Shown one piece after another: positions 40,302 through 51,130 of a stretch of 64,000 nt of DNA. A program made the translations under genes and the position numbers. The notes below the pieces were generated by a model. That model did no database searches, was not told the origin of the DNA, and was given only the letters and a program-made list of their open reading frames with translations. Each line of letters starts with the position of its first letter. Positions within the stretch are counted from its first letter, which is position 1. Origin of the DNA: Henricia sp. BOLD:AAB3569 (taxonomy: Eukaryota > Echinodermata > Asteroidea > Spinulosida > Echinasteridae); contig JBBELK010000293.1 in NCBI GenBank assembly GCA_037783545.1, positions 744,001 through 808,000 of the forward strand, given 5' to 3'.

Positions 40302-43300
40302 GTAAGTGTTTCAGAGTCTTAAAGACGCAGGCTTGTCATACACCACGAACAAATTCGTGCCACGAATTTCACCGTGCTCCATACCTTGCCCGAGTAGGGC
40401 AGCTGCTCTTACAATCCCAGAGGGTGGAGGCTCATTATTTATGCGAGCTCGCCACAGTGTATTTATGCGTTGCTAGGTTAATCAAATCACGCGCGCGCTG
40501 GGTTGTGTGTTGTTGTATGTCGTTCGTACCAAAGAGTTCCCGCGTTCAATTTAACCATCTATATGAAACCTTGAGTTGAAGCAAATGTGACTATATCTGT
40601 AATATAATGTGAATATGGCTGAAACTAAATGTCATGAAATTACAAGGCCTGCACCATGGCCCTACACCCTCTAGGACCGTAAGAGCGGCTGCCTGGGCAA
40701 GGTATGGAGCGCGGTGAAATTCGTGGCATGAATTTGTCTGTCACGCATTGACGAGCCTCCGTCTTTAAGACCTGGGGCAGATTGTAATAAGTGGTCTTAG
40801 TACAAACAAATGTGCTAAGCTCAGCAGCTCAGCAGTCTTTAGTTTAAAAGCCGTCCTTTGCAAGTCTTTAGTTAGTCGCAATAGACCTTTATCACGGTGC
40901 GTCCATCTTTGTCTTGTTCCCCATAGTACGTGTCGGGTACGATCAGTGCGTCGGCGCGATAGCGTGTGTATCTCCCATTGGAAGTACTGTCCATGGAGCG
41001 CACTCTCTTGATCGCGCAACGCCTGTGCCATTGTGATGTACACAATGAACAATTTCAAAACGGGACCAAACTATTTTGTTCCTGCAAGCCTCACTTTGGT
41101 TATGTCATTTTAATAGGAGAAACGGGAAGATGACCGCACCGTGATAAAGGTCTATTACTACTAAACTTACTAATTACACTACTCATAATAAGTTAGGGAT
41201 ACGGGTGTAATTCAATTTTAAACTTTTTTTTTCAATGACTGTTTTCACCTATTCCTGTGTGTCTGTCATACAGATACAATTGTCTAATCATAATATTATG
41301 TGACCCGCTCTGGAAAAAGATAGTATAAGTGGCGCAGGCTAGGTCGAGTTTACGCGACCATTAGTAGAATTCTGTAGGGGATCCACGCTCATTAAAATAC
41401 AAAAACACAATGGAAATTCCTGGCAGTCCCCAGATAACGCCTGGAATGTCCGTGCTCCGCATTTTTGGCAAAAATACAGATGAGCCAAAGTGTTTCATAC
41501 AGCTCCTTTTTTCCATTTTTACTTTCAGACTAAAAAAAGCTGCAAGAGTTGACGTTGGCTTTAAAACGGTAAGATATCCGACATCATTTGGTTCTTGTAA
41601 AAATATCAACGGCTTTAATAACAGCCCTTAGGTTATGACTGACAGCAGACAATATATCACATGACCACATAACAGGGGCTTTTATGGATAAGAAAGCCAT
41701 TTTCCTTGGACCATCATTTGTCAGGCCACTAGGGTTGCACACAAGTAAATAGGGCTCCCATAGGAACCAATGCTAAATGCCCAATTTTCACAAATCATTT
41801 AAAAATACTAACAACTCTCTCAGCTTCTCAGGACAACAACCATATTACTCATTGAAGTCTCATCTTTTCAATTCTGTCACTTTTATTCCCTAATTTCCAC
41901 TTGAAACAAAACTACCCCTGCAACAGTGAAAATTACTAAACAGAGCAGCATCCATTTTGGAACAAAGGCACATACGCTACTGGGCAAAATAGGGCCACTT
42001 TTAGGAGCTACAGTGTCTAAAATGTTTATAGTTGGAAGAAAAAATACCTCACATCACGGCGATGGCCATATTTTTACACAAGACCACACTCGTTCAGCTC
42101 GCAACTCTGTCTAATAAAGAAGAATTTGAGGGCAAAATATTCATGAGCTCGGCGCCCGGATCTCTGCCTATTTCCAAAATGTACTTGGGTGCACCCCTAG
42201 CTGGGTTTGGCTTTCACAAATTTATAATACGTCAACTAACGACTTATAGGAGTTTTTAAACTCACTCATTTGGTTTTGACAGGTGAGCTTTACAAAGAAG
42301 AAAATTGGAGCCAAATTTGATGTGAGTATTTCGTCGCATTTTCTGCAGTTCGTTTCACAAACAAGTTGTACACTATCATAGTATCACACTAATAAATTAT
42401 GAATAAGTGATTATAATCACTTATTCATACTCAAAAATTGGGGCGAGCCTGGCAGGGGTTTGGGGCGTAACTTAAGTGATCTCTGGGGAGGGGTGGCAGG
42501 GCTTGAAATTCGTCACTGAAAGGGCACTGCCATTTCTGTTTTTGGAGTCGTCTTTTGAAGTTTAAAAAGGGCACTTCCATTGGAAAATGAAAAAGTTTAC
42601 AGGAGGATTGCAAAAGGGCACCAAGGCCAAGAGCAGGGGCACCAAAGGCAAAGGCCTCTGTGGCCTCCGTTAATTTCAAGCCCTGGGGTGGTTATCTCTC
42701 TGTAGGGCTTGCTAAGATCACGTGATAGCCAATCCCAACTGCACTACCGTGATTCGAGACCACCAGTTGGCTTCATAGCTCATTTGGTAGGGCGTCTGCA
42801 CGTTAAGCAGAAGGTCTGTGGGTTTAATCCCGGTGGAGCCAAGTTGCTTTTTACTGCAACGGCAAAAACCATGACCATTGTACGCTACGATGACCCATTG
42901 CCTAATAGTAACTTGCGGTGTGTTGCCATGGCAGATATGTATCGTTAAACTCATCGCAAGTTTCTTGAAATCGTTCTTAGGGCGCATCGCAAGATTTCAG
43001 AGTGGTAACTAATCGCACCTCGAGTTATGAAGAATCGTAAACATAAGTGAAATCAACCCCAGGTAACTTTTCCCGAGACGATAAGTCCAATGCGGACACA
43101 TCAAGTCGGTAAAAGCATCCTGAAAGCGTACATCCGGGCTGTGAAGGTCAAACTGCAAAGGGACTCTGCGCATGCTCTCCCACTATCTCGGTAAAATTTT
43201 CCCATCTCAAAAAGTCCAAATGCGGACAGCAGTAAAATTTAGCCATTTTTTTTGTTACCATCGTCTCGGTAAAATTTCCCGAAAAACAAGTCCAATGCTG

Positions 43301-45105
43301 ACATGGCTTAATAAATTGCACAGTTCTCCATTTGAGGAATTCAGGGGGCCAGCTTATTGTGCAAATGGGTCTGTCCACGGTAATGGGGTACATTTCTGTA
43401 ACATTCAAGATCTTAGGTCCCAGTTCACTTCAAATGTCTTAATTTTATCTTTAAATTATCAAGCTAAACTGAGGAAATAACTTTTTCACCAAGTAGTAAG
43501 AAAAATAGTCCTACAACATACATTTGTGAAAACCTCGTGCACAAATTTTCGTAATACGCATGTAACAAAGACGGAAAATTGTCACAAAAATTGTCTGTCC
43601 ACGTTACTTGCGTAATAGGAAAATTTGTGCACTTGCTTTTCAAAAATGTATGTTGTGGCAGCAATTATTTACTTTTTTGGGCAAAAGTTATCTCCCGAGA
43701 ACAAAACAAGGACATTTCTTTAATTCTGAGATAAACTAAAGACATCTGAAAGGAATTATTGACTTATTTTTCAAATGTACCCCATTACTGTGGACAGACC
43801 CAAATGTTAATACACTCAAAAGACTACCGTAATTCTTTTTCACTGCAAGCATTTGTGCAGTACATGTATAGTATGCACTGTTGTGGTCAAGTTTCATTTG
43901 ACATTTTCGTTTGATTTTGTTGTTAAAGATGTGCTCAGTGTGTCTGGAAGATTTTGTAGAAGGAGCAAAAATAGGACAGTGCACCTGCCTGCATGTTTTT
44001 CATATCACGTAAGTATTATGGTAAAGTAATTAGTCTAGGCCTAGCTTCAATGCTAGTAAATTTTCAATAAATATTAGTGTAAGAAAGGCAATATTTGTTC
44101 ACAAATGAATGTTTGATGCTAGTTATATAAGGCTCCTTTTTCCATAGAATTGAGCAGGAAATACAAAACAATCTCCTAAAGACATACATGTAACTTACTA
44201 ATCATATTATGTGTCTTAAATTTTGTGTTTCTTAAGACATAAGTTATGACACATTTTTAAAAATTGTATGATGTCTTAGTAAAAGTTTTATAACAGTCTT
44301 TAGTCTAAGACACATATCATATGTCATAAGCGAATTTGTGTGTCCTAAGTTTTATGTGTCTCAAGCAGTGTTATAATAATAATAAACAAATAAACACAGT
44401 TTTTATATAGCGCATTTCCGACGGATCTATCAATGCGCTATCTGCATTATTACCCTGGTCATTGGACTCGAGTCACAATTTTCGTGAAAATGACTCGGAC
44501 TCGGACTCGACCATGATGTCTTAGACTCGAACATGGTGACTCGTGACTCATGAGTCACATATTTTAAACAAACAAAAAACGATATTCGTGCGCTTATGCA
44601 AGATTCTTGGGAAAAACAGTACGATGCGCGAAGATGTACACTGCCCCACCAGGCCGGCAAGGAGCGCACGAGCCGACATCGTTTCACATATTACGCGCGT
44701 GAATGAAATATAGCAGATTCAGTTTCTTAATTTGGCGAACAAGTGACTCATGACTCGGACTCGGGGCTAATGAGTCGAGACTCGGGACTCGGACTCAATA
44801 TTGGTGACTCGACTACAACACTGGTCTCAAGATACAAGTTATGACACAAATTTTTATTGCAAAACAAAAGTTTAAAGAATTAAGATATCTTAATTTGCTG
44901 ATGTTTGCTGATATTTAACAAAAGCATCATATGCTGTATCCCAAAGTTATGGTCCAATCTTTTATCTGCCAGATGCATCTCTACGTGGTTAAGGCTGCGC
45001 AACACATGCCCCGTCTGCAACGCGGTCTTACGGGCCAACGTGACGGAACGTACGAGTCTGCGCGTCCACGTCGGCCAATCACAGCCAACGAGCAGCAACC
45101 TCTAA
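40198..45105 (+). CDS. RNF24/RNF122-type transmembrane RING-H2 E3 ubiquitin ligase (131 aa, 5 exons)
   Basis: A membrane-anchored E3 ligase that would recruit an E2 through its RING. Exons 40198-40301, 41529-41568, 42283-42321, 43929-44008 and 44973-45105 join in phase. Residues 12-34 are one membrane span (VLPFLVVAGLILLLNLVFCC) running into CCYLLRLKK. Residues 63-103 are a RING-H2: C63, C66, C81, H83, H86, C89, C100, C103, with W93 before the last pair. The Cys/His spacing (x2, x14, x1, x2, x2, x10, x2) is that of RNF24/RNF122, as is the CCYL...CxVCLEDF layout. The tail after residue 104 is short. The start is taken at ATG 40198 (MSSD); an in-frame ATG at 40168 would add ten residues. Two short upstream frames overlap the start. 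RNF24 versus RNF122 cannot be decided here. All introns hold mobile elements. Confidence 0.9.
40319..40768. mobile_element. TTAA element, long relative of the hairpin MITE
   Basis: TTAA flanks. Left AAGACGCAGGCTTGTCA..., CCACGAATTTCACCG; right CGGTGAAATTCGTGG...ACGAGCCTCCGTCTTTAA. In intron 1 of the RING gene, 17 bp after the donor. Confidence 0.75.
40860..41160. repeat. Inverted repeat around GACCTTTATCACGGTG
   Basis: ATAGACCTTTATCACGGTGC (about 40881) faces GCACCGTGATAAAGGTCTAT (about 41136), enclosing about 250 bp. Probable MITE in RING intron 1. Confidence 0.65.
41298..41460. mobile_element. Partial copy of the ATGTGACCCGCTCTG element
   Basis: ATGTGACCCGCTCTGGAAAA, then CACGCTCATTAAAATAC and ATTCCTGGCAG as in 6916-7226. 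The right half is missing; it ends shortly before RING exon 2. Confidence 0.7.
41529..41568 (+). CDS. RING gene exon 2
   Basis: 40 nt; acceptor tttttactttcag, donor gtaaga. Encodes (R)LKKAARVDVGFKT, the basic cytosolic stretch after the membrane span. Confidence 0.8.
42283..42321 (+). CDS. RING gene exon 3
   Basis: 39 nt; acceptor ttggttttgacag, donor gtgagt. Encodes VSFTKKKIGAKFD. Confidence 0.8.
42402..42860 (+). mobile_element. SINE with tRNA-Asn-like head and composite left part
   Basis: 42402-42427 is a perfect palindrome (GAATAAGTGATTATAATCAC...). The tRNA-like part 42769-42841 (GGCTTCATAGCTCATTTGGT) can form an anticodon stem TCTGC/GCAGA with anticodon GTT. It has C instead of T before the anticodon and a damaged box B (GGGTTTAATCC), so it is a pseudo-tRNA. 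Confidence 0.65.
43055..43312. mobile_element. Inverted-repeat element (copy 2 of 12430-12850)
   Basis: Shares GTCCAATGCGGACA, TGGGAGAGCATGCGCAG (inverted), GTAAAATTTAGCCATTTTT and GGTAAAATTTCCCGAAAAAC. Confidence 0.7.
43367..43801. mobile_element. Inverted-repeat element (copy 2 of 4205-4641)
   Basis: Ends GGGTCTGTCCACGGTAATGG and CCATTACTGTGGACAGACCC. It ends 127 bp before RING exon 4. Confidence 0.8.
43929..44008 (+). CDS. RING gene exon 4 (first half of RING)
   Basis: 80 nt; acceptor ttgttgttaaag, donor gtaagt. Encodes MCSVCLEDFVEGAKIGQCTC, then LHVFHI and 2 nt. Confidence 0.9.
44452..44824. repeat. GACTCG-rich element (copy 2, longer)
   Basis: Begins ACCCTGGTCATTGGACTCGA and ends GTGACTCGACTACAACACTGG. 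Dense GACTCGGACTCG motifs at both ends. In RING intron 4. Confidence 0.75.
44973..45105 (+). CDS. RING gene exon 5 (second half of RING, stop)
   Basis: 133 nt; acceptor tcttttatctgccag. Encodes (T)CISTWLRLRNTCPVCNAVL..., ending QPTSSNL and TAA 45103-45105. Confidence 0.9.
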
Positions 45106-45335
45106 CCATGCACATAAGTCAACGCCCACAGGATCAAGGGGGCAAGGTGGTAAGGCGTCACATGTATGTCACATGCACATAACATTGATAAAACAGAAAT
45201 GGTGCTGTTACTGTCCTGCCTTTCTTAAAGAGGACTACAGAAGACGCTACAATCTGTAGTCAAATATGACTTGGAGACTCAACACAGTATGTTGAACACT
45301 CACAGGTAAATTGCTTTTATCCTTTTTAATGTCAA
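45106..45335 (+). other. RING gene 3' region
   Basis: Probable 3'UTR; no clear polyadenylation signal seen before the next repeat block. Confidence 0.35.
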
Positions 45336-45339
45336 TCAA

Positions 45340-45930
45340 TTCGTCGCAATTTTCCCATACTGACGAACAGGCACTTTTTGACAAATTTCGTTTTTTGACA
45401 TATTTGTGATTTTTGGGGTTCTTGGGGTGGCCCCCTTTCATTTCTGAACATTTTAAACCAAGATATTGTCTGGTTTTTGAGTTATGAAACATCTGAAAAT
45501 AACGAACAACCCCATTTCGCTTAAAAAGTTTTTCCCATACTGACGAACATGGATTCTTGGTTGGTGACCGTTCACTGCTTCTTTGTATTACAACACAGCG
45601 CGCTGGTTTTTGAGTTTTTCTCATAGTGACGAGCCCGAAAGTGCATAGCGTTACGGGTGGCGAACAGCACGCGCATCGAATTTTGTTTTTTCTCATACCG
45701 ACGAACACGTTCACAGCTTTATAACTGCTCGGATATTAATCAAATAAATGGAAAACACGTAATTAATTAAAGTTTAGACATTAAGCAAGAAGGTTATTAA
45801 ACCCAAAAATGGGATTTTATTTTCAAAAACGGTGAATGAAAAGAACCAAAATGAGTGCAACTAAAAACGCGAATTACTCGAAACTGCAGTTTGGCATGTT
45901 TGGCCATGTTCGTCAGTATGTGAAAAACGC
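45340..45930. repeat. Interspersed TTCGTC(A/G)GTATGGGAAAA motif block
   Basis: The motif (read on minus) recurs near 45358, 45540, 45628, 45695 and, inverted, 45908, in otherwise different sequence. A 155-codon frame on minus (45247-45714) repeats CSSVWE and MRK because of it. Not a recognised gene. Confidence 0.6.
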
Positions 45931-46364
45931 GACGAATTGCTCCCCTCCCCAACTCTCTCCAGGGTTATCCCACCTAAGAGGTGGGTAGTAATTTTTCGAG
46001 TGACAAAATCCCAATCCTGCAGCCGATCTCACGAAACATTGCGCAACTTGCGCCATGGCATAAGACTTACGCCATAACTTTATTGGGGTAGCTGCGCAAT
46101 AAACCCAAGATCGATTTCACGAAACTCTTAGCTGCGCAACGTTCATTTTTTTCACTTTAACACTTGTAACTTCTAGGACGAGGATAATTTGTAATTTTAT
46201 CAACGACTATTTGATGTTTGCGTTTGATAAAATAGTCATACATAAAACATATGTCGTTGTTTTTCACAAATTTTGCACTGTCATCATGGCTGCGAGTCGG
46301 ATAATACATTTAATTAGATTATCTTGAAAATTGTATTGAAAAGTGTATGAATGTGCAGGGATTT
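45931..46364. other. Intergenic, short inverted repeats
   Basis: GCAGCCGATCTCACGAAAC and CCAAGATCGATTTCACGAAA flank a 90-bp stretch with TGCGCAAC motifs (46018-46142). Confidence 0.4.
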
Positions 46365-46775
46365 TAAAGGCAGTATACATGATTGGTATCTCGAAATTCA
46401 GAAATGTTCACAGATTTACGCCTAACTTACACAATATAAACATGATGACCGTAGAAAACTTCCCCTGAAATGGTTTTGTCTAAAGTGCTATAGTCTTTGA
46501 GAAATTAGTAAAACAATTAGTTTTCGTCTCATGAGACGAAAATTCAATTCGCCTAAGTGCCATTTCGCCCCAAATCACTTTGTCCAAACGCTACTTCGCC
46601 CCAAAACCACAATGGTTCAGGGCGAAATTACTGCAAACCCTTTTTTGACTGTTTTCTCAAAGTTAGACGAAGTACGGAGCTGGTTTTTGCTCAGGTTGGT
46701 TTTATTCATGCATATCTTCAATCACACAGCAGGATAAACACTATTTGTAACAGTTTACCAATCATGTATCTTTAA
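46365..46775. mobile_element. TTAA element 'AAAGGCAGTATACAT' (copy 2)
   Basis: Left TTAAAGGCAGTATACATGAT; right ACCAATCATGTATCTTTAA. Same order as copy 1 but with a shorter CGCCCCAAA block. Confidence 0.85.
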
Positions 46776-47045
46776 ATATTGGTGATATTATTTTTAATCT
46801 TAGGAGGGTGAGATGCAATTTTAGAGAGTGCCAAAAGGGGAAAATAAAACGTGCAATGGATGGGAGACCAGTGTGTTATACCCTTGAAAAATAATGGAGC
46901 CAAAGACATGTTCAATGAGGGCTATTAACACTACAGTAAACTCTCGTTATAACGACCCCTGATAAAAAGCTCCTATTTCTATGTCCCGGCCATCATTCTT
47001 TTTATTGTTTATGCACTGGGGCCAATTTCATTAAACATGTTACGC

Positions 47046-47156
47046 TTAAAGGCAGAGGCTCGTCACGAAAAACGCAGTTCCATGCCTTTGCTATGGAGCT
47101 GCGTATTTCGTGGCACGAATTTGGTGCGCGTGCATTGCTGACGAGCCTGCCTTTAA
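47046..47156. mobile_element. Hairpin MITE, TTAA family (copy 3)
   Basis: TTAA on both sides; left arm shortened (AAAGGCAGAGGCTCGTCACG). Confidence 0.85.
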
Positions 47157-47159
47157 TCA

Positions 47160-47875
47160 AAAATTGTGGATTAAGCATATCACAAATTTTCACTAAAGCA
47201 AGGGCCTATTTCATAAAGCTTTTTGTTCTAAGCGCGCGAAAAGAGTGCGCGCGCAACGTTGTCTGTTTTGTTCGGACGCATTCATCGTCTGCTTTACTTA
47301 GTACACGTCTGCTTACTAAGTACAGTCATCGGTAATGTTTCCATTTTTGAATGATTATCACTACCACAGAAAACCTTTGCCTGTCGCTGACTGAAATATT
47401 TCAACAGCTGAAATTTGTGTATCTGTTGGTAAATGTGTCTCTAATTTTGACGAAAATAGCAAAGAAAAAAGATGGCGTGGCGTTAGAACGAAAATTGTGG
47501 GTTAGCATGCGGTTTGGTTTGCTTGTGCTTAAACAGTTTTATGAAATAGAGAGAGGGCTTCTTAAAAAATCATGAATTAAGACAATAATTATTCATTATA
47601 TTGGTACATATTATATCACCAAATATGCTTTGACGGCACAAAATGTCTTCCATTTGATATTTTCCCATTTTAAAAATCTTTATATAATTCAAACCATATG
47701 TATATATTGAGATGTTTGCAAAAGGTGTTTGCATTTTATTGTATATTTATAATTTTATTATATTGATTATTGGCACTTGTAATCATGATTTGTGTAAATA
47801 TATATATGGAATGTTTTTCAACATTATAACACATTGTGCCTTACAAGTATATGACACGGTAGATTTGATGATTTG
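47160..47875. other. AT-rich intergenic, no supported gene
   Basis: A 74-codon frame at 47351-47575 follows an acceptor-like CCACAG but has no recognisable content or partner exons. Confidence 0.3.
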
Positions 47876-47877
47876 TA

Positions 47878-48162
47878 TATTAAGCCTAGCGTACATCGAC
47901 ATTGCAACTGGGAGCAACTGATCAGTAGCTTAAAAAGGTCGATGTACGCGCACTTGGAAAAATCCCAGTTGCCCGTGCTCTATTTTCTGATCACGTGTGC
48001 GCACATCAACAGCAACTGCAAGCAACAGTTGCTTCCAGATGCAAGGCCAATGTACTCTGCGCTTTAATACCGAGTTGCCGTGTCGATGTGCGCATTCTGG
48101 GAATGTAGACACGGCTGGATGCTCCCAGTTGCAATGTCGATGTATGCTAGGCTTTAGGTGTG
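47878..48162. mobile_element. Inverted-repeat MITE ~285 bp
   Basis: TTAAGCCTAGCGTACATCGA and the inverse of TCGATGTATGCTAGGCTTTA; the arms continue with TTGCAACTGGGAGCA. Inner copies of CCCAGTTGC and CAACAGTTGC. Confidence 0.85.
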
Positions 48163-48955
48163 CTATGTAATCCAAATAACATTTAATGAGCCTGCCTTCT
48201 TGTGGTTATTCTATTGTGATGTCATGTAAGCTGCATTGGAGATACACTGCAGTTTTCGTTTGCTGTACTGATAAAATTTCAACCTCTGCTTTCGTTCTAT
48301 TTTAATGACCTTAAATAATTTGCAGTGACCCAACATTTTACTTCACGAGTTGACGAGAAAAACCCGACTAAAAGTGTTCATAGCAATGGTAACAAATACC
48401 ATATAATTTTTATCCTGTGTAAAATTGGTACCTTTGTGGGACGTATCTGGCTTTTGGTTAAGGGTGGGGGTTGGTTGTGGTTCCTACGTGCCGAAAACAC
48501 GCCCTGCTAGGGGGGTCCGGAAAATTTTGAAATTTAGGTGCTTTCTCCTGCAATCAAAGGCACTTCAATCAGAGAATTTTTAATCCAATATTTTACCTAT
48601 TTTTTCACTAAACATTAGTGCGCCACTTAAGGGTTAGGGATGCAACCTATCTTCCGGTTACTTCTTCCAAAGGTAGTAAATATGGCACATGATTAATGTG
48701 GTTTATTTTCTGCTTGCATTGTGGGGCATTCGTTTTTATAATATCTCCATTGTTTTAACACAACATTAGTCGTTGATGAATGTTGCTATTTTCAACAGTA
48801 CTACTTTTGTGATCTTTTTCAAATGTTTTGTCTTTTTCATCTTTGTACTATTGGTAGAAGATGTACATGTAGTTTTTATAAATAAATGATGATGCGTAGC
48901 ACTGTAAATTATCACCAAAGTTGACATACAAAATATAAACAGTGCTCTCACGTGG
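48163..48955. other. Intergenic, no gene seen
   Basis: The segment ATAGCAATGGTAACAAA (48382) also occurs at 39778. Otherwise nothing supportable. Confidence 0.35.
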
Positions 48956-49430
48956 ACAGTACATCTTGTGTACTGTATCACATGCACACGCTGCGGAAAG
49001 CTGTACATCAGTGAAACTAAGCGCCGTTTGGCGAATCGTTTTACCGAACACCTGAGGAGCGTTAGTCTCGGCTTAGCTGTGGCCCAGCACTTCAACGCTT
49101 CTTTACATTCGACGAAGGACATGAGCGTCTGCGTCTTCGCAACAGCTATGTCAGACACGCTGCGTCACACAATGGAGCAGCGTATTAATTGGCACGCTGC
49201 ATACATCTGGGATCAACATCGACTTTGCACATTCTTTCTTAGAGGCACAGGCTCGTCAGCAATGCGCGCGCCAAATACGCAGCTCCTTGCCTTTGCTATG
49301 GAGCTGCATATTTCGTGAAGAGCCTGTGCCTTTAATGCACAACATCAAAAGCTTACTGAAGAAGGTGCATTGCCCCGAAAGCTTGGCTTAATTTTTTTAC
49401 TCGGTGAGCACTGTCTATATTTTGTAGTTT
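48956..49430 (+). pseudogene. Penelope-like retroelement 3' fragment (GIY-YIG endonuclease), interrupted
   Basis: The frame from 48965 reads LVYCITCTRCGKLYISETKR, then RLANRFTEHLRSV...VAQHFN. This is the GIY-YIG endonuclease of Penelope-like elements (VYC.TC..C..LYIGET is the usual form; here Gly of YIG is Ser). The reverse transcriptase part is absent. A hairpin MITE (49239-49335) splits it from the tail, which has CTGAAGAAGGTGCATTGCCC and GAAAGCTTGGC. Confidence 0.75.
49239..49335. mobile_element. Hairpin MITE, TTAA family (copy 4), inside the Penelope fragment
   Basis: Left flank TTAG, right flank TTAA. Arms AGGCACAGGCTCGTCAGCAA and GAGCCTGTGCCTTTAA; part of the inner arm is deleted. Confidence 0.85.
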
Positions 49431-49715
49431 TTATACATTGATAACATTTCTCATCATCCCATCAGCATTAAACATGTACTGCGAAATATTGCCCAAAGTT
49501 AGTACATCTACATCTATTCTGCCCTAAGCAGCTGTATGTACATAGTGAACATCAGCAGAAAAATTTCCAATTTAAATTTGTATGAACTAACATTTTACTC
49601 GTAACTTTTCATTATAATTGTGGCATATAGATTTGATATAATCTACACAAAAAAATGTTTGCAATGTATTTCTTGTGTAATATGCAGCTTATCAGAACCC
49701 ACTGAAGATATGTTT

Positions 49716-50105
49716 AATATACGTAGAATGTGTACAACTTGGATGTCTGAAGTTCCTGAAATTGTTCAGAATTGCCTCTCAAATTGGGTGTAAGATATTT
49801 TTGCAATCATGTCAAATTTTAAACCATTTATAGAAAAGAAAAGAAAAAAACATTATCCTTTACACCCCGAATCACCGGCCCATTGTTGTGACATTTATTT
49901 TTTGCAATACATATAGAATGTGTACAACTTGGATGTCTCAAGTTCCTGAAATTGTTCAGAATTGCCTCTCAAATTGGGTGTAAGATATTTTTGCAATCAT
50001 GTCAAATTTTAAACCATTTATAGAAAAGAGAAAGAAAAAAACATTATCCTTTACACCCCGAATCACCGGCCCATTGTTGTGACATTTATTTTTTGCAATA
50101 CATAT
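49716..50105. repeat. Tandem duplication of a ~191-bp unit
   Basis: 49716-49906 and 49907-50099 are almost identical (GAATGTGTACAACTTGGATG ... TTGTGACATTTATTTTTTGC), differing at a few bases. Confidence 0.9.
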
Positions 50106-50191
50106 AGAATTTTGATAGGAAGACGTCGGTATAAATCATTTGGGCCCAGTTGTCATGATGCGTAACATCTCGTACTACATAATTATGTCAT

Positions 50192-51130
50192 TTAAAGATA
50201 TACAGTCCGTGCGTTTTGGGTGTGGCACCTCAAAAAATAAAAATGTTTTTTGAATTGATATTTTTCTAGAAACATAAAAGTTATTTGCTTTCACCGAAAA
50301 AAAAGAAACAAAATTGACCAACGTTTAGTTATCGAACAATTACTGTCAATATTTTGAATTATTGGCGGTCTGCCAATAACTCCAGGCATAGATTTGCCCA
50401 AGTGTGTCTGGTCTGCAGTGCACAGCACGCCCTCCGTACTGGTGGCCTGTCCAATCTTGTTTCTTCCGTCTCAGAAAGTCTTCCGAGACAGAAGAAAAGA
50501 GATTTGACAGGCCACTAATAGTCCAGAGTACGTGCTGCACGCCGCGGATCACAGCCCAAATACGAAGTCAGACTTGGGCAAGTCTATAGACAAGGCTGCA
50601 AAACGGCGTTTTTTTACAGGGTTGCCGATGTCTAAAGTTCAAAGTATGTTTTTGTTTTCGTTAAAATAAAGTAAATGGGTAATTACAAAAATTAGGGGTC
50701 CAAAACGTTTGGTGTCCCAGTTATGTACGACATCCTGATCTTCAAAAATCGCCACTCATGATCACAAATTCTCAGTAATAGACTGTACGTGGCCTGTGAT
50801 TATAGGGAACAGCATCATATTCTTGAATATTTTATTCTCCGATTACTGACAAATATTCAAAAGCATGATATTGAATAGAAATTTATTGTCCAGAGTTACA
50901 TACACCAATGAAAATTGGCTGTAGAATGAGTTTGCATTAACCTGGGTGCCTTATCCACACACAAACATTAGATTTAAGTGGCGCTTGTGGAAATAAAAAT
51001 CAATATTTTCTGCTGGGAAACCACTTTCAATCATTAAAATCTTTAAAAGCATGTCACACTTTTGGACCCCTAATTTTGGGAATTACCCAAATGCTTTAAA
51101 AATTCGTTCAGAGACTGTATATATCTTTAA
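50192..51130. mobile_element. TTAA-flanked element, ~940 bp
   Basis: Left TTAAAGATATACAGTC; right GACTGTATATATCTTTAA. It contains an inverted pair around ATTAGGGGTCCAAAA (50690 / 51060) and a large hairpin (50395-50585, arms TTGCCCAAGTGTGTCTGG and inverse-like). Partly shared with 8072-8470. Confidence 0.75.

Noticed and set aside
45247..45714. 155-codon minus frame with repeated CSSVWE
   Set aside because: The repeats arise from an interspersed DNA motif; no start context, splice structure or known domain.
47351..47575. 74-codon frame after an acceptor-like site
   Set aside because: No partner exons, low-complexity hydrophobic content, no recognisable family.
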